Shown here piece after piece: positions 25,881 through 34,444 of a stretch of 43,211 nucleotides of DNA. How positions within the stretch are numbered: the first letter of the stretch is position 1; each line of letters opens with the position of its first letter. Source of the DNA: an uncultured Campylobacter sp. (GTDB taxonomy: Bacteria > Campylobacterota > Campylobacteria > Campylobacterales > Campylobacteraceae); the NCBI RefSeq assembly GCF_938030785.1, contig NZ_CALHIK010000089.1, positions 1 through 43,211 on the forward strand, in the 5' to 3' direction. Under the pieces are notes generated by a model, which was not told the DNA's origin, made no database searches, and saw only the letters and a list, made by a program, of their open reading frames with translations. The translations under genes were made by a program, and so were the position numbers.

Positions 25881-27209
25881 ATGGCGACGTCACAAGCACA
25901 AGAAATTTTATCAAACCTAGAGAAGGAAATTTTACCTACAGAATACTCTAGATATATCAAAAATTTGAAATTTAACGATAAAAGCTCGACATCTGAATTT
26001 TTCATCTACAACGCATCTAATGAATTTATCGCTAAATATACCCAGACGAAATACGGCAAAAAAATAAAAGAGCTTATCAAAAAACAGTTTGGGCTCAACG
26101 ACGTAATCGTTAAAATCACCTCAAAAGCTAAAATTTCGCCTAAAGAAAAGGTAAAAATCATCTCCGAAAAGCCTAAGAGCACGATTTTAAGCGAAAATTA
26201 TAATTTTGAAAATTTTATCATCGGCGATTCAAATAAATTTGCTTTTGAGTGCTCTATCACGGTCGCAAAAGAGCCTGGAATCCGTTTTAATCCGCTTTTT
26301 ATCTACGGACCTAGCGGACTTGGCAAAACTCACCTACTTCAATCGATCGGAAATTACTGCATTAAAAAAGGAAAGACCGTCATCTGCGTTACCAGCGAGC
26401 AGTTTGCCAACGATTTTGTCTTTAATCTCAAAAACAACTCAATCGATAAATTTAAACAAAAATACCGCAACTGCGACGTTTTACTTATCGACGATATTCA
26501 GTTTTTAATCGGGCGTGATAAGGCTCAGGAGGAGCTTTTTTACACATTTAACGAGCTAAAAGACAAAAATTGTCAAATCGTCCTTACAAACGACCTGCCG
26601 CCAAAATTTTTAAAAGGCTTTGAAAGTCGCCTCACGACGCGGTTTGAAAGTGGCATCATAGCAAACATCACCCCGCCTGATCTTGAAACAAAAATTGCCA
26701 TTATCAATAAAAAAAGCGAGGAAAACCGCGTTAGAATTCCACACGACGTCGTGGAATACATCGCCGCAAATATGGGCGATAATATCCGCGAGATTGAAGG
26801 CGCAATAAATAAACTAAACGCCTATTCATCAATACTTCGCACGAAGATCACGCTGGAATTTACCAAAAGTACGCTTCAAGATCAGATCCATCAAAAATAT
26901 TCAAGCGTGAGCCTAGAACACGTCATCGAAGTCGTCTCGAAAGAGTTAAACATAAAACCTAGCGAGCTAAAGAGCAAAACGCGAAGTAAAAATGTCGTAG
27001 AAGCACGTCAAATTTGCATATATTTAACCAAACAACTAACTCAAAATTCGATGCCAAAAATTGCAACGTTCTTTAATCTAAAAGATCACAGCGCTATCAG
27101 CAAAAATATCAAAAAAATCAACGAGCTCATCCAAACCGACGAGATGTTAAAGATAAAAATAGAAGAGCTAAAAAACAAAATAACCAAGAAGGAAAAAAAT
27201 GAAATTTAA
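25881..27209 (+). CDS. dnaA: Chromosomal replication initiator DnaA
   Basis: 442 residues. Binds DnaA boxes and opens the origin. Domain I about 1-80, linker to about 105, AAA+ with Walker A GPSGLGKT (143-150) and Walker B VLLIDDIQFL (200-209), and the C-terminal helix-turn-helix with KDHSAISKNIKKINELI, where the DnaA signature usually reads RDHTTV. Composition is more AT-rich than the flanking accessory genes. Start ATG 25881 with AAGGAA upstream. Confidence 0.98.
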   Translation: MATSQAQEILSNLEKEILPTEYSRYIKNLKFNDKSSTSEFFIYNASNEFIAKYTQTKYGKKIKELIKKQFGLNDVIVKITSKAKISPKEKVKIISEKPKSTILSENYNFENFIIGDSNKFAFECSITVAKEPGIRFNPLFIYGPSGLGKTHLLQSIGNYCIKKGKTVICVTSEQFANDFVFNLKNNSIDKFKQKYRNCDVLLIDDIQFLIGRDKAQEELFYTFNELKDKNCQIVLTNDLPPKFLKGFESRLTTRFESGIIANITPPDLETKIAIINKKSEENRVRIPHDVVEYIAANMGDNIREIEGAINKLNAYSSILRTKITLEFTKSTLQDQIHQKYSSVSLEHVIEVVSKELNIKPSELKSKTRSKNVVEARQICIYLTKQLTQNSMPKIATFFNLKDHSAISKNIKKINELIQTDEMLKIKIEELKNKITKKEKNEI

Positions 27210-27236
27210 CGTATTTTATGAAAACAGATCAAAAAA

Positions 27237-27275
27237 CGTGAATAAAAGTGAATAAAATGAGATCACTTACTCACG
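27237..27275. other. DnaA-box cluster between dnaA and dnaN (oriC2-like)
   Basis: CGTGAATAA (27237-27245) and AGTGAATAA (27247-27255) are TTATTCACG and TTATTCACT on the minus strand, only one base apart; TTACTCACG (27267-27275) lies on the plus strand. Further on, TTTTTCACA (about 27310-27318) and an AT-rich stretch with CTACTACAACGAT (27334-27346), which gives TAG repeats on the minus strand like DnaA trios. The 159-base spacer to dnaN is otherwise empty. Confidence 0.65.
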
Positions 27276-27368
27276 ATATAAACCTCCTAAAAATGGATCC
27301 AAAAATGAGTTTTTCACAAAAAACTCTTACCAACTACTACAACGATAAAATTTTAAAAGGATAAAAAT

Positions 27369-28448
27369 ATGAAAGTGTTAATCACTAAAAAACTTTTAGA
27401 AGAGATAGTTTCCAATACGAGTTCCTATCTCGATAAGAAAGATCTAAGCTCGATAACTTCGCATCTTTTGATGAGCGCTAAAGATGGAATTTTTAGTATA
27501 AAAGCTACCGATCATGAAATCGGTTTGAGCTACAATCTACAAAATGTCTCGATAGAAACAGAGGGAGAAGCTACGGCAAACGGAGGCAAACTTCTTAGCG
27601 TTATTAAAGGCTTAAGCGACGATAACGTAACTTTAGAAACCGTTAACGGAGCGCTATTTGTGAAGCAAAAAAAATCCAAGTACAAGCTTCCGATGTTTGA
27701 AACGAGGGATTTTCCGAGCTTTCCTACAATAGATGGTAAAAACAGCTTTGACGTAAATGCTGGAATTTTAGGCAGAAGCCTTAAAAAAATATATCCGTCG
27801 ATCGACACCAACAATCCAAAATATGAGCTTAACGGCGCTTTAATTGACGTAAAAGAGGGCTTTTTAAATTTAGTCGGAACCGATACTAAGCGACTTAGCG
27901 TTTATAAGCTGATCACTCAATCAAAAGCGGGCGAGCTCGATACAAAAATTTTAATCCCTAAAAAGGCGATAGGTGAAATTCAAAAGCTATTTTCAGACAA
28001 GATTAAAATTTACTACGACGAAAACGTGCTGCTAGCTGTGAGCGAGAATTTTGAGTTTTTTACGAAGCTTATAAACGGCAAATTTCCAAACTACGAGCGC
28101 GTTATCCCAAGCGATACGGCGTATAAAATTTCAATCCCGCGCGATAAGATGGTAAGCGGCGTACGAGCGATAAACGCGATGTGTGAGGAGATGAAGGTTA
28201 CCATTAAAAAGGATGGAATGATTTTTGAGAGCATCAACGAGGATAATTCCGAGGCAAAGACCGAAATTGAAGCGGCGATTGAGATAAACGGCGAGATAGT
28301 CTTCGGCGTTAAAAATCGCTTTCTGCTCGATTTTTTAAGTAGCATAGAAAGTGAAATTTTTGAGCTAAATTTTAACAGCTCCGATACGGCGTTTGTGCTT
28401 AGCGCGGATGGCTTAAAAACGGTCGTCATGCCAATAAATAATATTTAA
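27369..28448 (+). CDS. dnaN: DNA polymerase III beta subunit (sliding clamp)
   Basis: 359 residues with the three tandem clamp domains; it encircles DNA and tethers the polymerase. Recognised by gene order and by segments such as FPSFPTIDGKN, ILIPKKAIGEIQKLF and the C-terminal VVMPINNI, where the family usually has a VMPM(R/N)-like end. AAAAGGATAAAAAT precedes ATG 27369. Nine bases separate its stop from gyrB. Confidence 0.96.
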   Translation: MKVLITKKLLEEIVSNTSSYLDKKDLSSITSHLLMSAKDGIFSIKATDHEIGLSYNLQNVSIETEGEATANGGKLLSVIKGLSDDNVTLETVNGALFVKQKKSKYKLPMFETRDFPSFPTIDGKNSFDVNAGILGRSLKKIYPSIDTNNPKYELNGALIDVKEGFLNLVGTDTKRLSVYKLITQSKAGELDTKILIPKKAIGEIQKLFSDKIKIYYDENVLLAVSENFEFFTKLINGKFPNYERVIPSDTAYKISIPRDKMVSGVRAINAMCEEMKVTIKKDGMIFESINEDNSEAKTEIEAAIEINGEIVFGVKNRFLLDFLSSIESEIFELNFNSSDTAFVLSADGLKTVVMPINNI

Positions 28449-28457
28449 AGGAAAATT

Positions 28458-30770
28458 ATGAAGCAAAATTACGGCGCTAGTAATATTAAAGTTTTAAAGG
28501 GTCTTGAAGCCGTTAGGAAGCGCCCCGGTATGTATATCGGAGACACCAATATCGGCGGACTTCACCATATGATCTATGAGGTCGTGGATAATTCGATCGA
28601 TGAGTCGATGGCGGGGTACTGCGACACGATCGATATCGAGATTACGAGCGAAGGAAGCTGTATCGTTAGCGATAATGGTCGCGGAATCCCCGTTGATATG
28701 CATCCGACTGAAAAAATTCCTGCCGCGACGGTGGTTCTAACCGTGCTTCACGCAGGTGGTAAATTTGACAAAGACACTTACAAAGTTTCCGGCGGTCTGC
28801 ACGGCGTTGGCGTTAGCGTTGTAAATGCGCTTTCAAAAAAGCTCATCGCTACGATCAAGCGCGACGGAAATATTTTTAGGCAGGAGTTTTCAAAAGGCAT
28901 TCCCGTTACTGATCTTGAGAAATTAAAAACAACGAACCGTACGGGCACTACGATCGAGTTTTGGCCCGATGATGAAATTTTTGAAATTTTAGAGTTTGAC
29001 GATGAAATTTTATCAAAAAGATTTCGCGAGCTAGCGTATCTAAATCCAAAAATCACGATAAATTTTAAAGATAACCGCACGGGCAGGGATGAACACTTTC
29101 ACTTTGAAGGCGGTTTGGAAAGCTTCGTAAACGATATGAATAAAGCGCCTGCCATATCCAAAGCCGTGTCGTTTAGCGACGGCGCGGAAGATGTTATGGT
29201 AGATTTTGCGCTTATGTACAACGAAACGTATAGCGAAAATTTACTGAGCTTCGTAAATAATATTAAAACTCCAGACGGCGGTACGCATGAAGCGGGTTTT
29301 AGAGCGGGTCTTACGCGCGCGATAACAAATTATGTCGCGGCAAATGCGGCTGCGCGTGAAAAAGATACGAAGATCACCGGCGACGACGTTCGCGAGGGAC
29401 TTATCGCGGTAATTAGCGTAAAGGTTCCCGAGCCGCAGTTTGAGGGACAAACTAAAGGTAAGCTGGGCTCTAGCTACGTTAAGCCGATCGTGCAAAAGAT
29501 GGCGTTCGAGGTACTTAGCAAGTATTTTGAAGAAAATCCGATCGAAGCGCGTGCCATTATGAATAAGGCTCTTTTGGCCGCGCGCGGTCGCGAAGCGGCA
29601 AAAAAAGCGCGCGATCTAACGCGCAAAAAAGACAATATAAATTCCGTCGGAACTCTTCCGGGAAAGCTAGCCGATTGTCAGAGTAAGGATGCAAGCATCA
29701 GCGAAATTTATCTAGTCGAGGGCGATAGCGCGGGCGGTTCGGCGAAGCAGGGAAGAGACCGCTTATTTCAAGCGATCCTGCCGCTTAGAGGTAAAATTTT
29801 AAACGTAGAAAAGGCGCGGCTGGATAGAATTTTACAATCAGAAGAGATTAAAAATATGATAACGGCTTTTGGTTGTGGTATCGGCGAGGAATTTAACGAA
29901 GAGAAGCTCCGCTATCACAAAATCATCATTATGACCGATGCGGATGTCGACGGTAGCCACATTCAGACGCTTCTTTTAACATTTTTCTTTAGATTTTTAC
30001 GCCCTGTTGTCGAAAATGGCTATGTTTATCTAGCACAGCCGCCGCTTTTTAGGTATAAAAAGGGCAAAAAAGAGATCTATCTAAAAGACGAAAAGGCGCT
30101 TAGTGAGTTTTTGATCGAAACCGGCATCGATATGGGCGAGTTTGAAGGGATCGGCAACGAGGATCTGATTGATTACCTAAAAATCGTCTCAAACTATCGC
30201 TCGCTTCTAAATGAGCTTAAAAAGCGCTTCAGCGTGCTTAGCGCGATCAGATTTTTGATAGAAAACGATGAAGCGCGAAGCCTTGGCTATGAGGAGCTAT
30301 TTAAAATTTTAAAACCCCGCTTGGAAAGTGAAGGATTTAATATCTTAAATTCCTACGTAAATGATGAAGGCATTAGAATTTATGTCCAGACGCCGAGCGG
30401 CTTGGAACAGCTTGTGATAGATGAGAATTTATTTGGCAATTATATCTTTGAAGAGGCGATCAGAGTTTATTCAAAGATCAAAGAGCGAGATGTAAGCTTC
30501 GGTAAGGATTTTATTGAAATTTTAGATGAAATCGAAAAAAGCTCGAAAAAAGGCGCTTATATTCAGCGCTATAAAGGTCTTGGAGAGATGAATCCGGAGC
30601 AGCTTTGGGAAACAACTATGAGCCCTGAAAATAGAAGGCTTTTAAAAATTAGCATTGCAGACGCACAGAGTGCTAGCGATACCTTTAATCTCTTCATGGG
30701 CGACGAGGTTGAACCGCGTAGGAATTACATTCAAGACCATGCCAAAGACGTTAAACACTTGGATATATAA
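28458..30770 (+). CDS. gyrB: DNA gyrase subunit B
   Basis: 770 residues; ATPase subunit of gyrase, which introduces negative supercoils. It opens with KVLKGLEAVRKRPGMYIGD; the GHKL ATP site is near EVVDNSIDES (about 44) and SDNGRGIPV (about 75); the TOPRIM region holds EGDSAGGSAKQGRDR and MTDADVDGSHI. The C-terminus LGEMNPEQLWETTMSP is typical of GyrB. Its stop codon overlaps the next ATG by one base. Confidence 0.98.
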   Translation: MKQNYGASNIKVLKGLEAVRKRPGMYIGDTNIGGLHHMIYEVVDNSIDESMAGYCDTIDIEITSEGSCIVSDNGRGIPVDMHPTEKIPAATVVLTVLHAGGKFDKDTYKVSGGLHGVGVSVVNALSKKLIATIKRDGNIFRQEFSKGIPVTDLEKLKTTNRTGTTIEFWPDDEIFEILEFDDEILSKRFRELAYLNPKITINFKDNRTGRDEHFHFEGGLESFVNDMNKAPAISKAVSFSDGAEDVMVDFALMYNETYSENLLSFVNNIKTPDGGTHEAGFRAGLTRAITNYVAANAAAREKDTKITGDDVREGLIAVISVKVPEPQFEGQTKGKLGSSYVKPIVQKMAFEVLSKYFEENPIEARAIMNKALLAARGREAAKKARDLTRKKDNINSVGTLPGKLADCQSKDASISEIYLVEGDSAGGSAKQGRDRLFQAILPLRGKILNVEKARLDRILQSEEIKNMITAFGCGIGEEFNEEKLRYHKIIIMTDADVDGSHIQTLLLTFFFRFLRPVVENGYVYLAQPPLFRYKKGKKEIYLKDEKALSEFLIETGIDMGEFEGIGNEDLIDYLKIVSNYRSLLNELKKRFSVLSAIRFLIENDEARSLGYEELFKILKPRLESEGFNILNSYVNDEGIRIYVQTPSGLEQLVIDENLFGNYIFEEAIRVYSKIKERDVSFGKDFIEILDEIEKSSKKGAYIQRYKGLGEMNPEQLWETTMSPENRRLLKISIADAQSASDTFNLFMGDEVEPRRNYIQDHAKDVKHLDI

Positions 30771-32200
30771 TGTCTGTTTTATTTAGTGAGACCAAAGAGC
30801 GCGAAAACCGCTTTATAACGGCGCTTAAAATTTCAGTGCCATTTACCTGCGTTTTGATTGTTTTTGGAATTATTTTATTCCGAAATGGCGAGTTTAAATT
30901 TGATGACGTAATTTTGTTTTTGATACTTTTAATCTGCTATGTTTATTATGTCATCTATCAAATTTACTTTGGCTTTCAAAAGACGCTGATAGATCCCGTT
31001 ACTCACGTGTTTGTGCGCGAGGAGATCGAGAAAATTTTAAGTAATGATCTAGCTAAAAATCGTCAAATAAATATCGTTCTTTTGCGAATTAAAAATATCA
31101 TCGACATAAACGATCGATACGGCTACAAAAACGGCGATGAAATTTTATACGAGTATTGTAAGGAGCTTTCAAATTTTATGGCGGAGCAAGGTTTTAAGGA
31201 CCTTCCGATCGGGCGCTTTATAAATGGCTACTTTGTATTCGGCGTAGAATCAAAAGCTACAAATTTAAGCCATATTTTGCGGATGTTTGAGCATAAAATT
31301 TCAAGTCAAACGATCAAAAATGTAGAGATAAAAAGCGAATTTACGATGCTTCCAAGCTCCTATGATCGCAATCTACATAATATCGTAAATGCGCTATTTT
31401 ATAAGATAAATCACCTGGACGACGAAGAGCACGGCGAGAAGGCTATTGACGTAGAGAAAGTATTAATAGACGTGTTTTCCGCCGACGTAATGGAAGCGAT
31501 CGATAGTGAAAATTTTAGCTTTAAATATCAGCGCGTCGCAGATAAAAACGGCGTAAAATCACATATAAATTTAATTCCAAAGCTTGATCTAAGAAGTGGC
31601 GAAAAGATCACAAAAAGTAGAATTTTAGATATTTTGCTTCTAAATCATTACGATATTAAATACGATATTTCGATGATGAGGCAGATTTCTAGGATCATCT
31701 ATTTTAAAGATATCGACGCTAAAATTTTTATCGAGGTCATGCCTCAGACCCTGCGAAATAACGAGTTTCGCAATGAAATTTTAAAGCTCATCGATAATAA
31801 TCTGATCGATCCGAAAAAGATCGTGTTTGAGTTTAACGAAAAGCTTATTTATTCGGAGATCAAGCGCTTTGACGAAATTTTGATTAAATTCCGCGAACTT
31901 GGATTTAGCTTCGCGCTGTCGCAGTTTGGCGGCTCGAATGCAAGCTTTGAATATTTGAAATTTTTGGAAGTGGATTTTATTGTTTACGATATAGAATTTA
32001 ATAAAAATTTAGACGATGAAAAGATTAAAAATATATTTATAGGCATGAACGAAGCCTGCGCTAAATCCGGCGTTGAAACTGTAATGCGCTTTGTAGATAA
32101 GCAGGAATTTCAAATGCAGCTTTATAAAATGGGCATCGATTATATTCAGGGATTTTGCGTCGAAAAGCCGAACGATATATCGAATTTAAGGAGATCATAG
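30770..32200 (+). CDS. Membrane protein with degenerate GGDEF and EAL domains
   Basis: 476 residues. Two helices (about 18-41 and 45-66) anchor a cytoplasmic part. Residues about 73-200 have the GGDEF fold layout (DPVTHVFVREEIE; IVLLRIKNIIDINDRYGYKNGD) but the GGDEF motif is replaced by GRFINGYFVF. Residues about 235-476 follow EAL: IPKLDLRSGE in place of EALLR, FALSQFGGSNASFEYLKFL for the DFG.G..S segment, and QGFCVEKP. The catalytic residues are missing in both domains, so it probably neither makes nor breaks c-di-GMP, and may bind it or another ligand. Translation overlaps gyrB (TAATG). Confidence 0.82.
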   Translation: MSVLFSETKERENRFITALKISVPFTCVLIVFGIILFRNGEFKFDDVILFLILLICYVYYVIYQIYFGFQKTLIDPVTHVFVREEIEKILSNDLAKNRQINIVLLRIKNIIDINDRYGYKNGDEILYEYCKELSNFMAEQGFKDLPIGRFINGYFVFGVESKATNLSHILRMFEHKISSQTIKNVEIKSEFTMLPSSYDRNLHNIVNALFYKINHLDDEEHGEKAIDVEKVLIDVFSADVMEAIDSENFSFKYQRVADKNGVKSHINLIPKLDLRSGEKITKSRILDILLLNHYDIKYDISMMRQISRIIYFKDIDAKIFIEVMPQTLRNNEFRNEILKLIDNNLIDPKKIVFEFNEKLIYSEIKRFDEILIKFRELGFSFALSQFGGSNASFEYLKFLEVDFIVYDIEFNKNLDDEKIKNIFIGMNEACAKSGVETVMRFVDKQEFQMQLYKMGIDYIQGFCVEKPNDISNLRRS

Positions 32201-32580
32201 TGAGATACGGCGAAGAGGAAATTGAAAAATTTGACATCGAAAATTTAGAAGTTTGGCCCAATAAACAGGAGCGTGACTATTTGATAAAAATAACCCTACC
32301 CGAGTTTTGCTGCCGCTGCCCGCGTTCTGGCTATCCGGACTTTGCGACGATCTATTTGGAATATATCCCGTATAAGCTCGTAGTCGAACTTAAAGCGATT
32401 AAAATTTACATAAATTCATTCATGAACCGCTATATCAGCCACGAAGATAGCATAAATGAAATTTACGGCGCGCTGCAAAGCAAGCTAAAGCCTAAATTTA
32501 TGAAAATCAGAGGCGATTTTAATCCGCGCGGCAACGTCCACACTGTAATTGAAATTAACTCGGATCAAATTTACCGATGA
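32200..32580 (+). CDS. queF: NADPH-dependent 7-cyano-7-deazaguanine reductase QueF
   Basis: 126 residues; reduces preQ0 to preQ1 for queuosine tRNA modification. The start is GTG 32200, 7 bases after AAGGAG (32188-32193), overlapping the previous stop by one base (TAGTG); the longer open frame upstream lies inside that gene. EFCCRCPRSGYPDFA (about 35-49) gives the catalytic Cys40 and Asp47; ELKAIKIYINSFMNRYISHED is the usual ESKSLKLYLxSFRN...HE motif. It is the short unimodular (YkvM-type) form. The stop overlaps the next ATG (ATGA). Confidence 0.93.
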   Translation: MRYGEEEIEKFDIENLEVWPNKQERDYLIKITLPEFCCRCPRSGYPDFATIYLEYIPYKLVVELKAIKIYINSFMNRYISHEDSINEIYGALQSKLKPKFMKIRGDFNPRGNVHTVIEINSDQIYR

Positions 32581-33812
32581 TAAGCTCAAATTTAGTCGAA
32601 CAAATTTTTAAATCCGCAAGCATTAGCCGCTGGAACGATTACCCAAAGATGGTGAGCCTAGTTGAGCTCGACAAACAGGCGCATAAATTTATCATCGCTT
32701 ATTTTATCGCTAGCTTCGAGTGGGACGTGGATATCAACTACGTCATCGAAGCGGGGATCTTTGAGTTTTTAGCGCGCATCGTCGTGACCGACATCCGCCC
32801 GGACGTCTTTCATCAGATTCAAAAAACCAAAAAGGATAAGATCAACGAATGGGTTTTAAGCGTCCTCGAAAGCGATCTTTTGCCTATTCAAAACGGCGCT
32901 TTTTTCGAGCGATTTAAAAAATATCTAAATTCCAAAGATCATAAGAAAGAAGCCGTGATCTTAAAGGCGGCAAGCTACCTCTCTACGCGGTGGGAATTTA
33001 ACATCGTCTATCAGACGAGTCAGTTTCTAAACGACATCGAGGAGCTAAAAGCCAAGGTGGAGGAGGAGCTCGAGGATTATTACGAGCTTATCGGCGTGCG
33101 AAAGATCGTGATGAATAAAAAGCTTGCCCGCATAGTCGATCTTAGCGGCAGACTTCGTTTTCAAAAGCGCTGGGCGCAGACGCCGCGAATTCCTGAGACA
33201 TCGGTGCTTGGACACATGCTGGTAGTTGCGATTTTAAGCTACTTTTTTTCGCTTGAAGTGGATGCGTGCCGCTCGCGCACGGCGTATAATTTTTTCTGCG
33301 CGTTATTTCACGATTTGCCTGAAAGCCTCACTCGCGACATCATTAGCCCCGTAAAATACGGCGTCAAAGGCCTTAGCGACATCATTAGCGAATATGAGAT
33401 GCGACTAATAGACGATAAAATTTTGCCTTTCGTGCCGGAGCATATGAGAGATGATTTCAGCTATATTTTGGGTATCCGCAAAGAGAGCGGTAAATTTATA
33501 AAAGATGAGTTTGAAAACCGCACCTTCGAGCTAGGCAAGGAGCCTAAATTTGCAGAAGGCAGCCTAAAGATGTTTAACGAAGATAAATTTCGCGCAATCG
33601 ACGGCAAGGCGCTTAAGTATTGCGACAAACTCGCGGCGTTTTTTGAGGCTGGAATTTCGATTAGCTACGGCGTGAAAAGCAAGGAATTGCTTAGCGGGTA
33701 TAATTCGATGCTAGAGTTTTTCAAAGCAAAGCCGAAAATTGAAGGCGTTGATTTTCAGAGTGTTTGCGAGGATTTCAAAGAGCATTTCGGGCTTAATAGG
33801 ATCGATTTATAA
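32577..33812 (+). CDS. HD-domain phosphohydrolase
   Basis: 411 residues. An N-terminal region of about 180 residues is followed by an HD domain: His213 (LGHMLVVAIL), His245-Asp246 (FCALFHDLPESLTRD) and a later Asp254, the H...HD...D pattern of the HD_3/YfbR-like family, which dephosphorylates nucleotides. The actual substrate is not known. It is translationally coupled to queF. The 3' end abuts an SRP RNA gene on the opposite strand. Confidence 0.83.
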   Translation: MISSNLVEQIFKSASISRWNDYPKMVSLVELDKQAHKFIIAYFIASFEWDVDINYVIEAGIFEFLARIVVTDIRPDVFHQIQKTKKDKINEWVLSVLESDLLPIQNGAFFERFKKYLNSKDHKKEAVILKAASYLSTRWEFNIVYQTSQFLNDIEELKAKVEEELEDYYELIGVRKIVMNKKLARIVDLSGRLRFQKRWAQTPRIPETSVLGHMLVVAILSYFFSLEVDACRSRTAYNFFCALFHDLPESLTRDIISPVKYGVKGLSDIISEYEMRLIDDKILPFVPEHMRDDFSYILGIRKESGKFIKDEFENRTFELGKEPKFAEGSLKMFNEDKFRAIDGKALKYCDKLAAFFEAGISISYGVKSKELLSGYNSMLEFFKAKPKIEGVDFQSVCEDFKEHFGLNRIDL

Positions 33813-33918
33813 AACCCCTTCCCAGATGGCTGCGGCACATGCGAGATCTAAGTGCTCTGCTGTATTCCTACCCTGAAGCGGTGCCTAAAAAAAGCATTGC
33901 ACAGGTCTAAGAAAGGGC
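33811..33918 (-). ncRNA. ffs: Signal recognition particle RNA (4.5S, bacterial small type)
   Basis: On the minus strand the RNA has the diagnostic domain IV hairpin: UCAGG, then GUA-GGAA-UAC (GGAA tetraloop on a three-pair stem), then AGCAG, the asymmetric CAGG/AGCAG loop that binds the Ffh M domain, closed by GCUU/GAGC. The 5' CCCUUUCU pairs with the 3' GGGAAGGG, which runs into UUUUAU as a terminator. A TATAAT at 33926-33931 lies 8 bases upstream of the first G. Length about 108 bases fits 4.5S RNA. With Ffh and FtsY it targets membrane proteins. It converges with the HD gene; the 5' end is set by the promoter, so it is approximate by a few bases. Confidence 0.87.
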
Positions 33919-33925
33919 AAACGGG

Positions 33926-33931
33926 ATTATA
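33926..33931 (-). promoter_or_regulatory. -10 box of the SRP RNA gene
   Basis: TATAAT in the minus-strand context CATATAATCCCG, seven to eight bases before the proposed RNA 5' end. It also lies 30 bases before the divergent 33961 gene. Confidence 0.7.
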
Positions 33932-33960
33932 TGGAAATGTTTCTTAAAGTAAGGTTATAA

Positions 33961-34380
33961 ATGAATTTCAAAAATCATCTTCTATCCGTATTTCGCGAGG
34001 TCTTTATCCCTCATCATCGCTCTATCGAGTTTAGAGCCAAAATTTTTGCCGCGATGCTGCTTGCCAAAAAGAAGCAGACTGACGAGGATTACGACGTGAT
34101 CAAAGATATAGCGGGCGAAATTTACGTAGGCGATGAGCAGCGCATCGGCGTGCTGGTCTCCATCGTAAAAGAGTATATCTTAAAGGCGAAGACCTATAAA
34201 GGCCTAAATTTAGACTCGCTTTTAAAAGAGATCGACAGGGATATTAAAAATAACAAAAAATATATCAAAAAGATCGATTTTTCGCATCTACGCCGTCTGA
34301 TCGGCGATGATGACGAAGATGCGCTGATCCAACAGCGCGTTTATGAGTTTTTTGTCTGCGAAGTCAAAGAGTATTCGTAA
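33961..34380 (+). CDS. Helical protein of unknown function (TerB-like)
   Basis: 139 residues, soluble and mostly helical, with many charged residues (SIEFRAKIFAAMLLAKKKQT, later RLIGDDDEDALIQQRVYEF). The pattern faintly recalls TerB tellurite-resistance-like helical proteins, but the conserved TerB acidic residues are not clear. It sits between the SRP RNA and typA. AAGGT precedes the ATG. Unrecognised beyond this. Confidence 0.6.
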   Translation: MNFKNHLLSVFREVFIPHHRSIEFRAKIFAAMLLAKKKQTDEDYDVIKDIAGEIYVGDEQRIGVLVSIVKEYILKAKTYKGLNLDSLLKEIDRDIKNNKKYIKKIDFSHLRRLIGDDDEDALIQQRVYEFFVCEVKEYS

Positions 34381-34405
34381 ATTTTTATCTTAAGAATTTT
34401 TTTAG

Positions 34406-34411
34406 TATAAT
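34406..34411 (+). promoter_or_regulatory. -10 box of typA
   Basis: TATAAT in TTTAGTATAATCG, 33 bases upstream of the typA TTG start. Confidence 0.6.
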
Positions 34412-34444
34412 CGTCAGCCTTTAAAATAGCAAACGGAGAAAATT

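Noticed and set aside
32150..32200. preQ1 riboswitch before queF
   Set aside because: queF starts inside the overlap with the previous gene; there is no untranslated leader.
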